64,000 nt of DNA from Apostichopus japonicus (GCF_037975245.1 NC_092563.1:21403699-21467698), one strand, 5' to 3'; positions 24,634 to 36,913 are shown, counted from the first letter of the stretch. Notes: generated by a model from the sequence alone, not told the origin. Made by a program: numbers and translations.

Positions 24634-24642
24634 ATCTATCTA
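24437..24642. repeat. Compound microsatellite (CTGT/CTGC)n then (TA)n
   Basis: CTGT, CTGC and CTAC tetranucleotide repeats run to about 24552, followed by about 78 bp of pure TA dinucleotides to 24630 and CTAT repeats after that. The open frame across it (IYIYIY...) is a low-complexity artefact. Confidence 0.95.
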
Positions 24643-25158
24643 ACATGATTATGTTGGTAGATAGTGGGTACATGGTGATAAATGTTCTAGTGGTTTGGTC
24701 TACAGAATTTAAGAAACATATCATAGACCAGCTCTTAATTTGGAAAGCCCGTTATTGGCATTTTTCATAAAATTAAATTGTTGGTTCCGCAGAAAGTCTG
24801 AAAGTCATTGTATTACAGTTATCCCTATTATTATAATATCCTTTGGTGCAATACTCATTTATACACCTGAACTGATCGTTTCTTTGAAACCTGAAGAATT
24901 ACACCCCACCAGAACAAAGAATGGTGGGGTATAAATACTTCCCAGTAAAACAAAGAGTGGGTGAGTGAATGTACATGCTGTCGTTCTTGCTCTATAAACC
25001 CGCATTTAATAACTTCCCACCATATAACAGGTAATGACTGAAGTTTGCTGTCGGAAATAGGCTCAACACTATTGATCCCTGTTTATTTATTTTTGAGCCT
25101 AATGATCCGTTTTTGATATGTTCCTCTTTGTAAAAATTCTTTTGGTCCTTTGTCACAG

Positions 25159-25419
25159 CTGTGAATAGTCCTCCATCTCCACCTATTTGTCCCAACATTC
25201 AACCTGTCACCAGCCTTCAGGGAGACTTTGGTCAGTTTGTAACATGGGAGGATATAGATAGCTGTTTAGATAGTGAAGATGGCTCTATAACTCCAGACTG
25301 TAATGAACAGAGTGGAGATCTTTTTCCCGTTGGCCAGACAAACGTTCGTTGTACCTGCACAGACTCGGCCGGAGCCTTATCGGAATGCGATTTTAGCTTT
25401 ACTGTCCAAGTATTCGGTG
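25159..25419 (+). CDS. Divergent cysteine-rich HYR exon (type G)
   Basis: A 261-nt phase 1-1 exon (87 codons) with acceptor TTTGTCACAG and donor GTAAAT. It reads VNSPPSPPICPNIQPV, FVTWEDIDSCLDSEDGSITPDC, SGDLFPVGQTNVRCTCTDSAG and SECDFSFTVQVFG. HYR landmarks (PP.. start, W-E, GD.FPVG.T.V.C, CDF.F.V.V) are clear. It has six cysteines instead of two, so two extra disulfides are plausible. Possibly an older module than the arrays. Confidence 0.8.
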
Positions 25420-25595
25420 GTAAATGTTGATTAAAAATTACTACATTTTTTTAATTTTCAAGGTCATTTGCAGTCAAAATAAGTCAGAGTATGAGAACCT
25501 TTTAAAACACAATAACTCAAAAGCACATCTTTTGTATCGTCATACTTTTATGTAGCTCTAGCTTGGTGAATGTAAGAAACCAATTGAAGTTGGTA

Positions 25596-26226
25596 GAGTA
25601 AGTTGGCCTGACATTTCGATCCTAGAATGATCTTCAAAGGCTTAATGACAAGTAACAGTAACAGTGGGGACAAAAACACGCACAGAATACAGACAGGTCA
25701 ATGAGCATGGTGAACACAAAGAGATAGATGTAAGGAGATTGGTAGACAAGGGGTGGAGAGAAGAAAGAAAGCAACAAACAGGGAAAGAGGAGAGGTAGGA
25801 GATAAAGAGTGGAGGAACAAAGAGAGGATTAGGTAGGGAATAAACTGGAGAAGGACAAAGGCAGAAAGGTATGGAAAAAAGGGTGGAAGAGAGCTATGAG
25901 AAGAGGATTGATTGGGGGACCAAGGGGAGAAGGAGGGGGTGGAACAGAAGAAAAGTAAATCAAGTCCTTCCTGAATGTTGAGCCCATGAGGTTGAATGGT
26001 GCGAAGGCGTTGCTTCCAAAGCCTTTCTATGCTGATTCGTACTAGGTCAGGTTGGCTACCTAAGGATTCAATCCCCTATAGGGACATGTCATTAATGGTA
26101 TCGTTGGGAAGGTTAAAGTATTCTCCAGCTGGGGTCTCAGTCTTCATGGTGTTGACTGTGGATCTGTGACCATAGAATCGCTTCTTGCGGGAGGTTTTGG
26201 TTTCGCCAACATACTGGATGCCCTAC
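25596..26226 (-). mobile_element. 5'-truncated Penelope-like element with GIY-YIG remnant
   Basis: Read on the minus strand from 26222, the frame gives GIQYVGETKTSRKKRFYGH, then TPAGEYFNLP, a TAG stop after NDMSL, then GIESLGSQPDLVRIS and LWKQRLRTIQPHGLNIQEG. The YVGET, RFYGH and closing LRTIQPHGLN pattern matches the GIY-YIG endonuclease domain at the C terminus of Penelope-like retroelements. The reverse transcriptase part is missing: homology stops exactly at the GIY start, and the coding frame is also broken by the in-frame stop. The 3' non-coding tail (25596-25900) is the part shared with 18041-18351. Confidence 0.78.
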
Positions 26227-26300
26227 CATATTTAAATGTCTGTTAAGTCTTGTAGAGTTTAAACTCTTCAAGACTTGACTAACATTTCAAGATGGTAGGG
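26221..26300. repeat. 80-bp near-perfect palindrome
   Basis: The arms 26221-26260 and 26261-26300 are inverted copies of each other matching at 34 of 40 positions, centred on GAGTTTAAACTC. The outer ends are CCCTACCAT and ATGGTAGGG. It abuts the truncated end of the Penelope-like fragment. The right outer end continues into intron sequence shared with 12870 onward. Confidence 0.85.
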
Positions 26301-27269
26301 GGCCCCCACTGCAAAATGAAATTTAACCAAACGGTTAAGCCAGGAAATACCTCTTTATTTGTTTATGTGCTTTTGTAGTGTGTAGCAAAGTTGATGATAA
26401 ACAATTTCAGTTTGTTTAAAAAAATCCTGTCATTGTTATGTGACAAACAATTACTCAATATTTACAAGTGAGTTTTTGTTGGAAAATGAAAGTCAAAAGT
26501 GGACATGATATCAAACCTTTATTCAAGTGTATGGATGCTGACCTCACAGTAGGTCAGCAGAGGAGGGAACACATCTCTTTAATACTATTGTTTTTATTTG
26601 AAGTTGGTTTAGTACGTGTACTGAGTTCATGTTGGAACTTATGTTATATAGGTAGTAATATTTTTGCTTTATCTTTAGGGGGTAAGACTTTGGATAAAAT
26701 ATTTTCAAGCAATCATTTTCTAATGTGTAGCATTAGATACAGCTGCAACCACCTGATGGTTGCACAGAAGTAACTAATGTTGTACTTTAATAAGAGGGTT
26801 AACCTGTATTGTAATTGTTTAAGAGATGGTGCTATCAATGGGTCTGTCCTTTAACATGACCTCTTTTCATATTAGTTTGATATTAAAGTCTGCACAAGAA
26901 TGATTAAGCTTTGAAATAGATAGACTTTCACAGTGTGTTCATCAAGTTTAGTAGCTGAACTATGACTAACTTTATCATTAACAGTCTAAGATTTTTGGAG
27001 AAAAACTGAGTTATCACATTCTGTTACCAGAAAATGAGGTAGGAGAACACTTTTGTGCATTATTATTCCCCGTTGTCCAGTAAAGGAAATAAGATGACAC
27101 CTTATTATGTCTCATGCGGGATTATTGAAAACACCGGTTGGACACTGTTGTTTATTTCTATGATAATTACCCTACTGTATAGAAAACCATTATACCTGCT
27201 AGTAATTATTGTTTCAAAGAAGAATCAGTGACCTAAGTATTTGACTTTGTAATGTTTCTTTTTCCTCAG

Positions 27270-27518
27270 TGGACAATATACCACCTGTGGTCAGCTGCAT
27301 CAATGATATTACACGAGAGATACCGCTAAATAGCTTTGGTGTTGTTGTACAGTTTACAGAGCCAACAGCTACAGACAATTCAGGAACAGCATCAGTTCTG
27401 TCAGCTACACAAAGACCCGGACAGTTCTTTCAGACAGGAACAACAACAGTGACTTACATCTTTGCAGATGCAAGTGGGAACACAGCTGATTGTGTTTTTG
27501 GTGTCATAGTAGTGGAGG
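27270..27518 (+). CDS. HYR exon type B, unit 7
   Basis: A 249-nt phase 1-1 exon with acceptor TTTTTCCTCAG and donor GTAAGT. It reads NDITREIPLNS, VVVQFTEPTATDNSG, FADASGNTADC (Ala replaces Pro in DPSGN) and GVIVVEG. The upstream intron from about 26300 matches the long A-B intron of unit 4, so an A exon probably once preceded it. Confidence 0.9.
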
Positions 27519-28469
27519 GTAAGTTGACCTGTGCTTAGCCGATGCTAATATTACAAAGTATAACATCATATTCATTTCAGTCTGTGGTTACGACAAGTTT
27601 TATAGCTGATGGCATGACTTTGGTGGAGTAAAGACAGGACATAGAAGTGTTTAATGAATGAAGTGTAAGATTTCCTTTTTTGTTTGTTCTTACAACCAGT
27701 TAATTTATACCAAGAATTCCTGCAGTTAAATTTACAGTTTTAATCTTGACAGATGCCAGCTTTGATGATGCAGCTAAAGATATTAAATGGTTCTCTAGTT
27801 ATACATGCTTCTGTTAACTTAGAACATAATTGATATCAGACAGGTCAAAGTTATCATTTGTAATTACAACAGGCAGAAAAGTGTTGATTACATACAACTA
27901 TGTAAGCAACATATCTGAAGTAGTATGAGGACTGTTTTCATAGATAGTTGACTATAAGTCATGGTGCTACAAACTGTGCATATCAGTGAGCAACTGCAAA
28001 GATCAGTTGATTCTATGCATAGCTTAAAGTTGTGACAATGGATATGAGTAAGCTGATACATCTTACTTTTAAGTACACTTGTGGTATATTTTGAAGCAGT
28101 TAATAATCACATTGACATTTCTATATAGTATCACCAGATAAATTATAATTCTGAGTATTTGGGGTAATCGAAGCCCTTCTTTCTGTCAGAACTCATTAGG
28201 ATACACCTAGGAAAAATTGGTGTTTAGCATATGTATTCTATGAAACCTAGTATTGCTATGAAACCAGGTAATTGCTGAGAATCATCATTTCAGCACTTTG
28301 ACATGAGTTTGCTCAATATCTCAGAAATACTGTCACAATTTGTGACTGTGTCTTACTTCAAGCCCTGACATTAGCCACTCAAAGAAATAGTATTAATTTT
28401 GACAGTTTTAAGTTTTAATATTTCAGCAATTTCCATTAGCTTTTATACTCCTCATTTCATTTGTTTAAG

Positions 28470-28577
28470 TTGATGATACACCATCTGATGTTACCTGCAT
28501 ACAAGACATCACAAGAACAGTGACAATTGAGAGCACTGGTATCACTGTGTTTTGGACAGAGCCAACAGCTACTGATA
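28470..28577 (+). pseudogene. Truncated HYR exon type C
   Basis: The first 36 codons of a C exon remain: VDDTPSDVTC (Ser replaces the second Pro), TRTVTI, TVFWTEPTATDN. At about 28577 the coding sequence passes abruptly into AATTATAAATTATCGTTG, sequence that belongs to the introns of the type-E array. The acceptor is weak (TTTGTTTAAG). No donor or second half is present, so this is not usable as a symmetric module. Confidence 0.85.
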
Positions 28578-29365
28578 ATTATAATTATAAATTATCGTTG
28601 CAATGGAGACGTCATATTTGTGCTTCGAGGTCTTTACTTAGTTGTATAACTCAGAAACTTTATGACCTTATCTTGATCATATTCATTTTCTAAGAATATT
28701 TGGTGTTCTTTTAAGTGTATCAGTTTATGAAATTATGGAGTGATGTAAAGGGATTTGTATTTGCTTGCTTTGGTATTATTGATGCCTTTCTCGGCGGAAT
28801 AGTACAGTAATTATAAATTATCGTTGAAATGGTGGCGTCATATTTTTGCTTGTGAGGTCTTTGCTTCGCATAAGTTGTATAACTCAGAAACTTTATGGAG
28901 TGTGAACTATGTACTTGGTGTGTAGATACACCATTATATTGAGTACATAACCTAAATGTTTTCTGCAGATGTGGAAGGTCATTTGAAGTCAGTCTGATAA
29001 CTTCATTAATATGATAACTCCAAAAGTAAAAGCCTGGATCAACTACATAAGTAATTTGTGTGTTAACCACATTGATTACAAGATCCCTGATGTTTTCTGC
29101 GGAGGTCAAAGGTCTTTCCTGGTCAACAGACGTTAAAGTCTGAAAATCCTGGAAACATGATAACTCCAAGAAAAGTATGGATTGGATGAACTAACACTTG
29201 GTAAAACTCTTTATATGTGGTACATTTGGTTCCACCTAATATATTATCATGTTACTGTTAGGTTTGGCAAGGAATCAATCCTGTTGGTTTTCTGGTTGGT
29301 GATGTCTGTAACCAATGTTCTTATGAGAATCCTCATTAACACTCTGACCTTAACTATCATTTCAG

Positions 29366-29614
29366 TGGACAATATTCCTCCAGTCATTAACTGTCCAGGA
29401 GATCAAACTGCTAACACTGACATAAGCAATTCAGGAGTAGTAGTGTTCTTTACTGAACCAACTGCTTCGGACAACTCTGGAACAGCAATTCTCGTCCTCC
29501 AAACTGCCGATCCGGGAGATTTCTTTACCGTAGGAACAACACCTGTAACGTACACATATCGGGATCCCAGTAATAACCAGCAGTCTTGTACCTTTAATAT
29601 TGTGGTTGTTAGAG
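29366..29614 (+). CDS. HYR exon type E, copy 1
   Basis: A 249-nt phase 1-1 exon with acceptor ATCATTTCAG and donor GTAGGT. The module begins VDNIPPVINCPGDQTANTD, contains FFTEPTASDNSG, PGDFFTVGTTPVTYTYRD and ends SCTFNIVVVRG. Cysteines sit at INC and QSC. TASDNSG and YRDPSNNQQ distinguish type E from A-D. Confidence 0.92.
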
Positions 29615-30828
29615 GTAGGTGGAGCCACTGATGTCAATATCTGAAAAGGCTGTTACTACTGTAACCGTCCAAGGGAAAATTTGTTAAACCCATTTGTCAG
29701 TGTATAGTTTCACCATGATGACTTCAATCATCCTGCTGTGTTTAATATGTTCATGTTGATGATCATTTACAGCTAGACAGCAGAGATAAATTTCTTGAAG
29801 CATACTAATACCATTCAGTTTTGAAGTTGTTTTCTTGTCATTAACTGTAAATTTCCAGAAAAGACTCAAAATTAAGAGAACCCATTTTCTATATCATGTT
29901 GAGCAAAAAGTACAACCATAAATATGATCTGTCATTTTGGCCACTACTTTTGCTCCTGTGAAAGAGAAAATGACCCCATTTCTCGAAAGTTAATGCCAGT
30001 TAGTACCACTTTGGCAAACCTTTTTGTAAGATTTCTAGGTGAGAAATTCCTTGGTTGACATTAATCCTTTCAGTTTTTTTTTTTTTTACTGGAGCCCATT
30101 CTTCTGAATTGTAAAGAACATTACCAATTTAATGTAATCATATTCATTTTTCTAAGAATATTTGGTGTTCTTATTTATTGTATCAGTCTATGAAATTATG
30201 GAGTGATGTAAAGGTATTTGTATTTGCTTGCTTTGGTCTTATTGATGCCTTTCTCGACGGAATAGTACAGTAATTATAAAATATCGTTGAAATGGTGGCG
30301 TCATATTTTTGCTTGTGAGGTCTTTGCTTCGCATAAGTTGTATAACTCAGAAACTTTATGGAGTGTGAACTATGTACTTGGTGTGTAGATACACCATTAT
30401 ATTGAGTACATAACCTAAATGTTTTCTGCAGATGTGGAAGGTCATTTGAAGTCAGTCTGATAACTTCATTAATATGATAACTCCAAAAGTAAAAGCCTGG
30501 ATCAACTACATAAGTAATTTGTGTATTAACCACATTGATTACAAGATCCCTGATGTTTTCTGCGGAGGTCAAAGGTCTTTCCTGGTCAACAGACGTTAAA
30601 GTCTGAAAATCCTGGAAACATGATAACTCCAAGAAAAGTATGGATTGGATGAACTAACACTTGGTAAAACTCTTTATATGTGGTACATTTGGTTCCACCT
30701 AATATATTCTCATGTTACTGTTAGGTTTGGCAAGGAATCAATCCTGTTGGTTTTCTGGTTGGTGATGTCTGTAACCAATGTTCTTATGAGAATCCTCATT
30801 AACACTCTGACCTTTACTATCATTTCAG

Positions 30829-31077
30829 TGGACAATATTCCTCCAATCATTAACTGTCCAGGAGATCAAACTGCTAACACTGACATAAGCAATTCAGGAG
30901 TAGTAGTGTTCTTTACTGAACCAACTGCTTCGGACAACTCTGGAACAGCAATTCTCGTCCTCCAAACTGCCGATCCGGGAGATTTCTTTACCGTAGGAAC
31001 AACACCTGTAACGTACACATATCGGGATCCCAGTAATAACCAGCAGTCTTGTACCTTTAATATTGTGGTTGTTAGAG
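30829..31077 (+). CDS. HYR exon type E, copy 2
   Basis: A 249-nt phase 1-1 exon identical to copy 1 except IPPIINC in place of IPPVINC. Confidence 0.92.
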
Positions 31078-32287
31078 GTAGGTGGAGCCACTGATGTCAA
31101 TATCTGAAAAGCCTGTTACTACTGTAACCGTCCAAGGGAAAATTTGTTAAACCCCTTTGTCAGTGTATAGTTTCACCATGATGACTTCAATCATCCTGCT
31201 GTGTTTAATATGTTCATGTTGATGATCATTTACAGCTAGACAGCAGAGATAAATTTCTTGAAGCATACTAATACCATTCAGTTTTGAAGTTGTTTTCTTG
31301 TCATTAACTGTAAATTTCCAGAAAAGACTCAAAATTAAGAGAACCCATTTTCTATATCATGTTGAGCAAAAAGTACAACCATAAATATGATCTGTCATTT
31401 TGGCCACTACGTTTGCTCCTGTGAAAGAGAAAATGACCCCATTTCTCGAAAGTTAATGCCAGTTAGTACCACTTTGGCAAACCTCTTTGTAAGATTTCTA
31501 GGTGAGAAATTCCTTGGTTGACATTAATCCTTTCAGTTTTTTTTTTACTGGAGCCCATTCTTCTGAATTGTAAAGAACATTACCAATTTAATTTAATCAT
31601 GTCCATTTTTCTAAGAATATTTGGTGTTCTTATTTATTGTATCAGTCTATGAAATTATGGAGTGATGTAAAGGTATTTGTATTTGCTTGCTTTGGTCTTA
31701 TTGATGCCTTTCTCGACGGAATAGTACAGTAATTATAAATTATCGTTGAAATGGTGGCGTCATATTTTTGCTTGTGAGGTCTTTGCTTCGCATAAGTTGT
31801 ATAACTCAGAAACTTTATGGAGTGTGAACTATGTACTTGGTGTGTAGATACACCATTATATTGAGTACATAACCTAAATGTTTTCTGCAGATGTGGAAGG
31901 TCATTTGAAGTCAGTCTGATAACTTCATTAATATGATAACTCCAAAAGTAAAAGCCTGGATCAACTACATAAGTAATTTGTGTGTTAACCACATTGATTA
32001 CAAGATCCCTGATGTTTTCTGCGGAGGTCAAAGGTCTTTCCTGGTCAACAGACGTTAAAGTCTGAAAATCCTGGAAACATGATAACTCCAAGAAAAGTAT
32101 GGATTGGATGAACTAACACTTGGTAAAACTCTTTATATGTGGTACATTTGGTTCCACCTAATATATTCTCATGTTACTGTTAGGTTTGGCAAGGAATCAA
32201 TCCTGTTGGTTTTCTGGTTGGTGATGTCTGTAACCAATGTTCTTATGAGAATCCTCATTAACACTCTGACCTTTACTATCATTTCAG

Positions 32288-32536
32288 TGGACAATATTCC
32301 TCCAGTCATTAACTGTCCAGGAGATCAAACTGCTAACACTGACATAAGCAATTCAGGAGTAGTAGTGTTCTTTACTGAACCAACTGCTTCGGACAACTCT
32401 GGAACAGCAATTCTCGTCCTCCAAACTGCCGATCCGGGAGATTTCTTTACCATAGGAACCACACCTGTAACGTACACATATCGGGATCCCAGTAATAACC
32501 AGCAGTCTTGTACCTTTAATATTGTGGTTGTTAGAG
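32288..32536 (+). CDS. HYR exon type E, copy 3
   Basis: A 249-nt phase 1-1 exon. It has DFFTIGTT where copies 1 and 2 have DFFTVGTT; otherwise it is the array consensus. Confidence 0.92.
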
Positions 32537-33746
32537 GTAGGTGGAGCCACTGATGTCAATATCTGAAAAGCCTGTTACTACTGCAACCGTCCAAGGGAAA
32601 ATTTGTTAAACCCCTTTGTCAGTGTATAGTTTCACCATGATGACTTCAATCATCCTGCTGTGTTTAATATGTTCATGTTGATGATCATTTACAGCTAGAC
32701 AGTAGAGATAAATTTCTTGAAGCATACTAATACCATTCAGTTTTGAAGTTGTTTTCTTGTCATTAATTGTAAATTTCCAGAAAAGGCTCAAAATTAAGAG
32801 AACCCATTTTCTATATCATGTTGAGCAAAAGGTACAACCATAAATATGATCTGTCATTTTGGCCACTACTTTTGCTCCTGTGAAAGAGAAAATGACCCCA
32901 TTTCTCGAAAGTTAATGCCAGTTAGTACCACTTTGGCAAACCACTTTGTAAGATTTCTAGGTGAGAAATTCCTTGGTTGACATTAATCCTTTCAGTTTTT
33001 TTTTTACTGGAGCCCATTCTTCTGAATTGTAAAGAACATTACCAATTAAATTTAATCATATTCATTTTTCTAAGAATATTTGGTGTTCTTATTTATTGTA
33101 TCAGTCTATGAAATTATGGAGTGATGTAAAGGTATTTGTATTTGCTTGCTTTGGTCTTATTGATGCCTTTCTCGACGGAATAGTACAGTAATTATAAAAT
33201 ATCGTTGAAATGGTGGCGTCATATTTTTGCTTGTGAGGTCTTTGCTTCGCATAAGTTGTATAACTCAGAAACTTTATGGAGTGTGAACTATGTACTTGAT
33301 GTGTAGATACACCATTATATTGAGTACATAACCTAAATGTTTTCTGCAGATGTGGAAGGTCATTTGAAGTCAGTCTGATAACTTCATTAATATGATAACT
33401 CCAAAAGTAAAAGCCTGGATCAACTACATAAGTAATTTGTGTATTAACCACATTGATTACAAGATCCCTGATGTTTTCTGCGGAGGTCAAAGGTCTTTCC
33501 TGGTCAACAGACGTTAAAGTCTGAAAATCCTGGAAACATGATAACTCCAAGAAAAGTATGGATTGGATGAACTAACACTTGGTAAAACTCTTTATATGTG
33601 GTACATTTGGTTCCACCTAATATATTCTCATGTTACTGTTAGGTTTGGCAAGGAATCAATCCTGTTGGTTTTCTGGTTGGTGATGTCTGTAACCAATGTT
33701 CTTATGAGAATCCTCATTAACACTCTGACCTTTACTATCATTTCAG

Positions 33747-33995
33747 TGGACAATATTCCTCCAGTCATTAACTGTCCAGGAGATCAAACTGCTAACACTG
33801 ACATAAGCAATTCAGGAGTAGTAGTGTTCTTTACTGAACCAACTGCTTCGGACAACTCTGGAACAGCAATTCTCGTCCTCCAAACTGCCGATCCGGGAGA
33901 TTTCTTTACCATAGGAACCACACCTGTAACGTACACATATCGGGATCCCAGTAATAACCAGCAGTCTTGTACCTTTAATATTGTGGTTGTTAGAG
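33747..33995 (+). CDS. HYR exon type E, copy 4
   Basis: A 249-nt phase 1-1 exon with the DFFTIGTT variant. The donor is followed by GTAGGTGAAG instead of GTAGGTGGAG, a mark shared by copies 4, 5 and 6. The preceding intron has TACTTGATGTG. Confidence 0.92.
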
Positions 33996-35205
33996 GTAGG
34001 TGAAGCCACTGATGTCAATATCTGAAAAGCCTGTTACTACTGCAACCGTCCAAGGGAAAATTTGTTAAACCCCTTTGTCAGTGTATAGTTTCACCATGAT
34101 GACTTCAATCATCCTGCTGTGTTTAATATGTTCATGTTGATGATCATTTACAGCTAGACAGTAGAGATAAATTTCTTGAAGCATACTAATACCATTCAGT
34201 TTTGAAGTTGTTTTCTTGTCATTAATTGTAAATTTCCAGAAAAGGCTCAAAATTAAGAGAACCCATTTTCTATATCATGTTGAGCAAAAGGTACAACCAT
34301 AAATATGATCTGTCATTTTGGCCACTACTTTTGCTCCTGTGAAAGAGAAAATGACCCCATTTCTCGAAAGTTAATGCCAGTTAGTACCACTTTGGCAAAC
34401 CACTTTGTAAGATTTCTAGGTGAGAAATTCCTTGGTTGACATTAATCCTTTCAGTTTTTTTTTTACTGGAGCCCATTCTTCTGAATTGTAAAGAACATTA
34501 CCAATTAAATTTAATCATATTCATTTTTCTAAGAATATTTGGTGTTCTTATTTATTGTATCAGTCTATGAAATTATGGAGTGATGTAAAGGTATTTGTAT
34601 TTGCTTGCTTTGGTCTTATTGATGCCTTTCTCGACGGAATAGTACAGTAATTATAAAATATCGTTGAAATGGTGGCGTCATATTTTTGCTTGTGAGGTCT
34701 TTGCTTCGCATAAGTTGTATAACTCAGAAACTTTATGGAGTGTGAACTATGTACTTGGTGTGTAGATACACCATTATATTGAGTACATAACCTAAATGTT
34801 TTCTGCAGATGTGGAAGGTCATTTGAAGTCAGTCTGATAACTTCATTAATATGATAACTCCAAAAGTAAAAGCCTGGATCAACTACATAAGTAATTTGTG
34901 TATTAACCACATTGATTACAAGATCCCTGATGTTTTCTGCGGAGGTCAAAGGTCTTTCCTGGTCAACAGACGTTAAAGTCTGAAAATCCTGGAAACATGA
35001 TAACTCCAAGAAAAGTATGGATTGGATGAACTAACACTTGGTAAAACTCTTTATATGTGGTACATTTGGTTCCACCTAATATATTCTCATGTTACTGTTA
35101 GGTTTGGCAAGGAATCAATCCTGTTGGTTTTCTGGTTGGTGATGTCTGTAACCAATGTTCTTATGAGAATCCTCATTAACACTCTGACCTTTACTATCAT
35201 TTCAG

Positions 35206-35454
35206 TGGACAATATTCCTCCAGTCATTAACTGTCCAGGAGATCAAACTGCTAACACTGACATAAGCAATTCAGGAGTAGTAGTGTTCTTTACTGAACCA
35301 ACTGCTTCGGACAACTCTGGAACAGCAATTCTCGTCCTCCAAACTGCCGATCCGGGAGATTTCTTTACCGTAGGAACCACACCTGTAACGTACACATATC
35401 GGGATCCCAGTAATAACCAGCAGTCTTGTACCTTTAATATTGTGGTTGTTAGAG
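35206..35454 (+). CDS. HYR exon type E, copy 5
   Basis: A 249-nt phase 1-1 exon with the DFFTVGTT variant and the GTAGGTGAAG donor. The preceding intron has TACTTGGTGTG, unlike copies 4 and 6. Confidence 0.92.
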
Positions 35455-36664
35455 GTAGGTGAAGCCACTGATGTCAATATCTGAAAAGCCTGTTACTACT
35501 GCAACCGTCCAAGGGAAAATTTGTTAAACCCCTTTGTCAGTGTATAGTTTTACCATGATGACTTCAATCATCCTGCTGTGTTTAATATGTTCATGTTGAT
35601 GATCATTTACAGCTAGACAGTAGAGATAAATTTCTTGAAGCATACTAATACCATTCAGTTTTGAAGTTGTTTTCTTGTCATTAATTGTAAATTTCCAGAA
35701 AAGGCTCAAAATTAAGAGAACCCATTTTCTATATCATGTTGAGCAAAAGGTACAACCATAAATATGATCTGTCATTTTGGCCACTACTTTTGCTCCTGTG
35801 AAAGAGAAAATGACCCCATTTCTCGAAAGTTAATGCCAGTTAGTACCACTTTGGCAAACCACTTTGTAAGATTTCTAGGTGAGAAATTCCTTGGTTGACA
35901 TTAATCCTTTCAGTTTTTTTTTTACTGGAGCCCATTCTTCTGAATTGTAAAGAACATTACCAATTAAATTTAATCATATTCATTTTTCTAAGAATATTTG
36001 GTGTTCTTATTTATTGTATCAGTCTATGAAATTATGGAGTGATGTAAAGGTATTTGTATTTGCTTGCTTTGGTCTTATTGATGCCTTTCTCGACGGAATA
36101 GTACAGTAATTATAAAATATCGTTGAAATGGTGGCGTCATATTTTTGCTTGTGAGGTCTTTGCTTCGCATAAGTTGTATAACTCAGAAACTTTATGGAGT
36201 GTGAACTATGTACTTGATGTGTAGATACACCATTATATTGAGTACATAACCTAAATGTTTTCTGCAGATGTGGAAGGTCATTTGAAGTCAGTCTGATAAC
36301 TTCATTAATATGATAACTCCAAAAGTAAAAGCCTGGATCAACTACATAAGTAATTTGTGTATTAACCACATTGATTACAAGATCCCTGATGTTTTCTGCG
36401 GAGGTCAAAGGTCTTTCCTGGTCAACAGACGTTAAAGTCTGAAAATCCTGGAAACATGATAACTCCAAGAAAAGTATGGATTGGATGAACTAACACTTGG
36501 TAAAACTCTTTATATGTGGTACATTTGGTTCCACCTAATATATTCTCATGTTACTGTTAGGTTTGGCAAGGAATCAATCCTGTTGGTTTTCTGGTTGGTG
36601 ATGTCTGTAACCAATGTTCTTATGAGAATCCTCATTAACACTCTGACCTTTACTATCATTTCAG

Positions 36665-36913
36665 TGGACAATATTCCTCCAGTCATTAACTGTCCAGGAG
36701 ATCAAACTGCTAACACTGACATAAGCAATTCAGGAGTAGTAGTGTTCTTTACTGAACCAACTGCTTCGGACAACTCTGGAACAGCAATTCTCGTCCTCCA
36801 AACTGCCGATCCGGGAGATTTCTTTACCATAGGAACCACACCTGTAACGTACACATATCGGGATCCCAGTAATAACCAGCAGTCTTGTACCTTTAATATT
36901 GTGGTTGTTAGAG
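36665..36913 (+). CDS. HYR exon type E, copy 6
   Basis: A 249-nt phase 1-1 exon. DFFTIGTT, GTAGGTGAAG and the upstream TACTTGATGTG all match copy 4, two units away. Confidence 0.92.

Noticed and set aside
24433-24648. 71-codon frame
   Set aside because: Translation of a CTGT/TA microsatellite.
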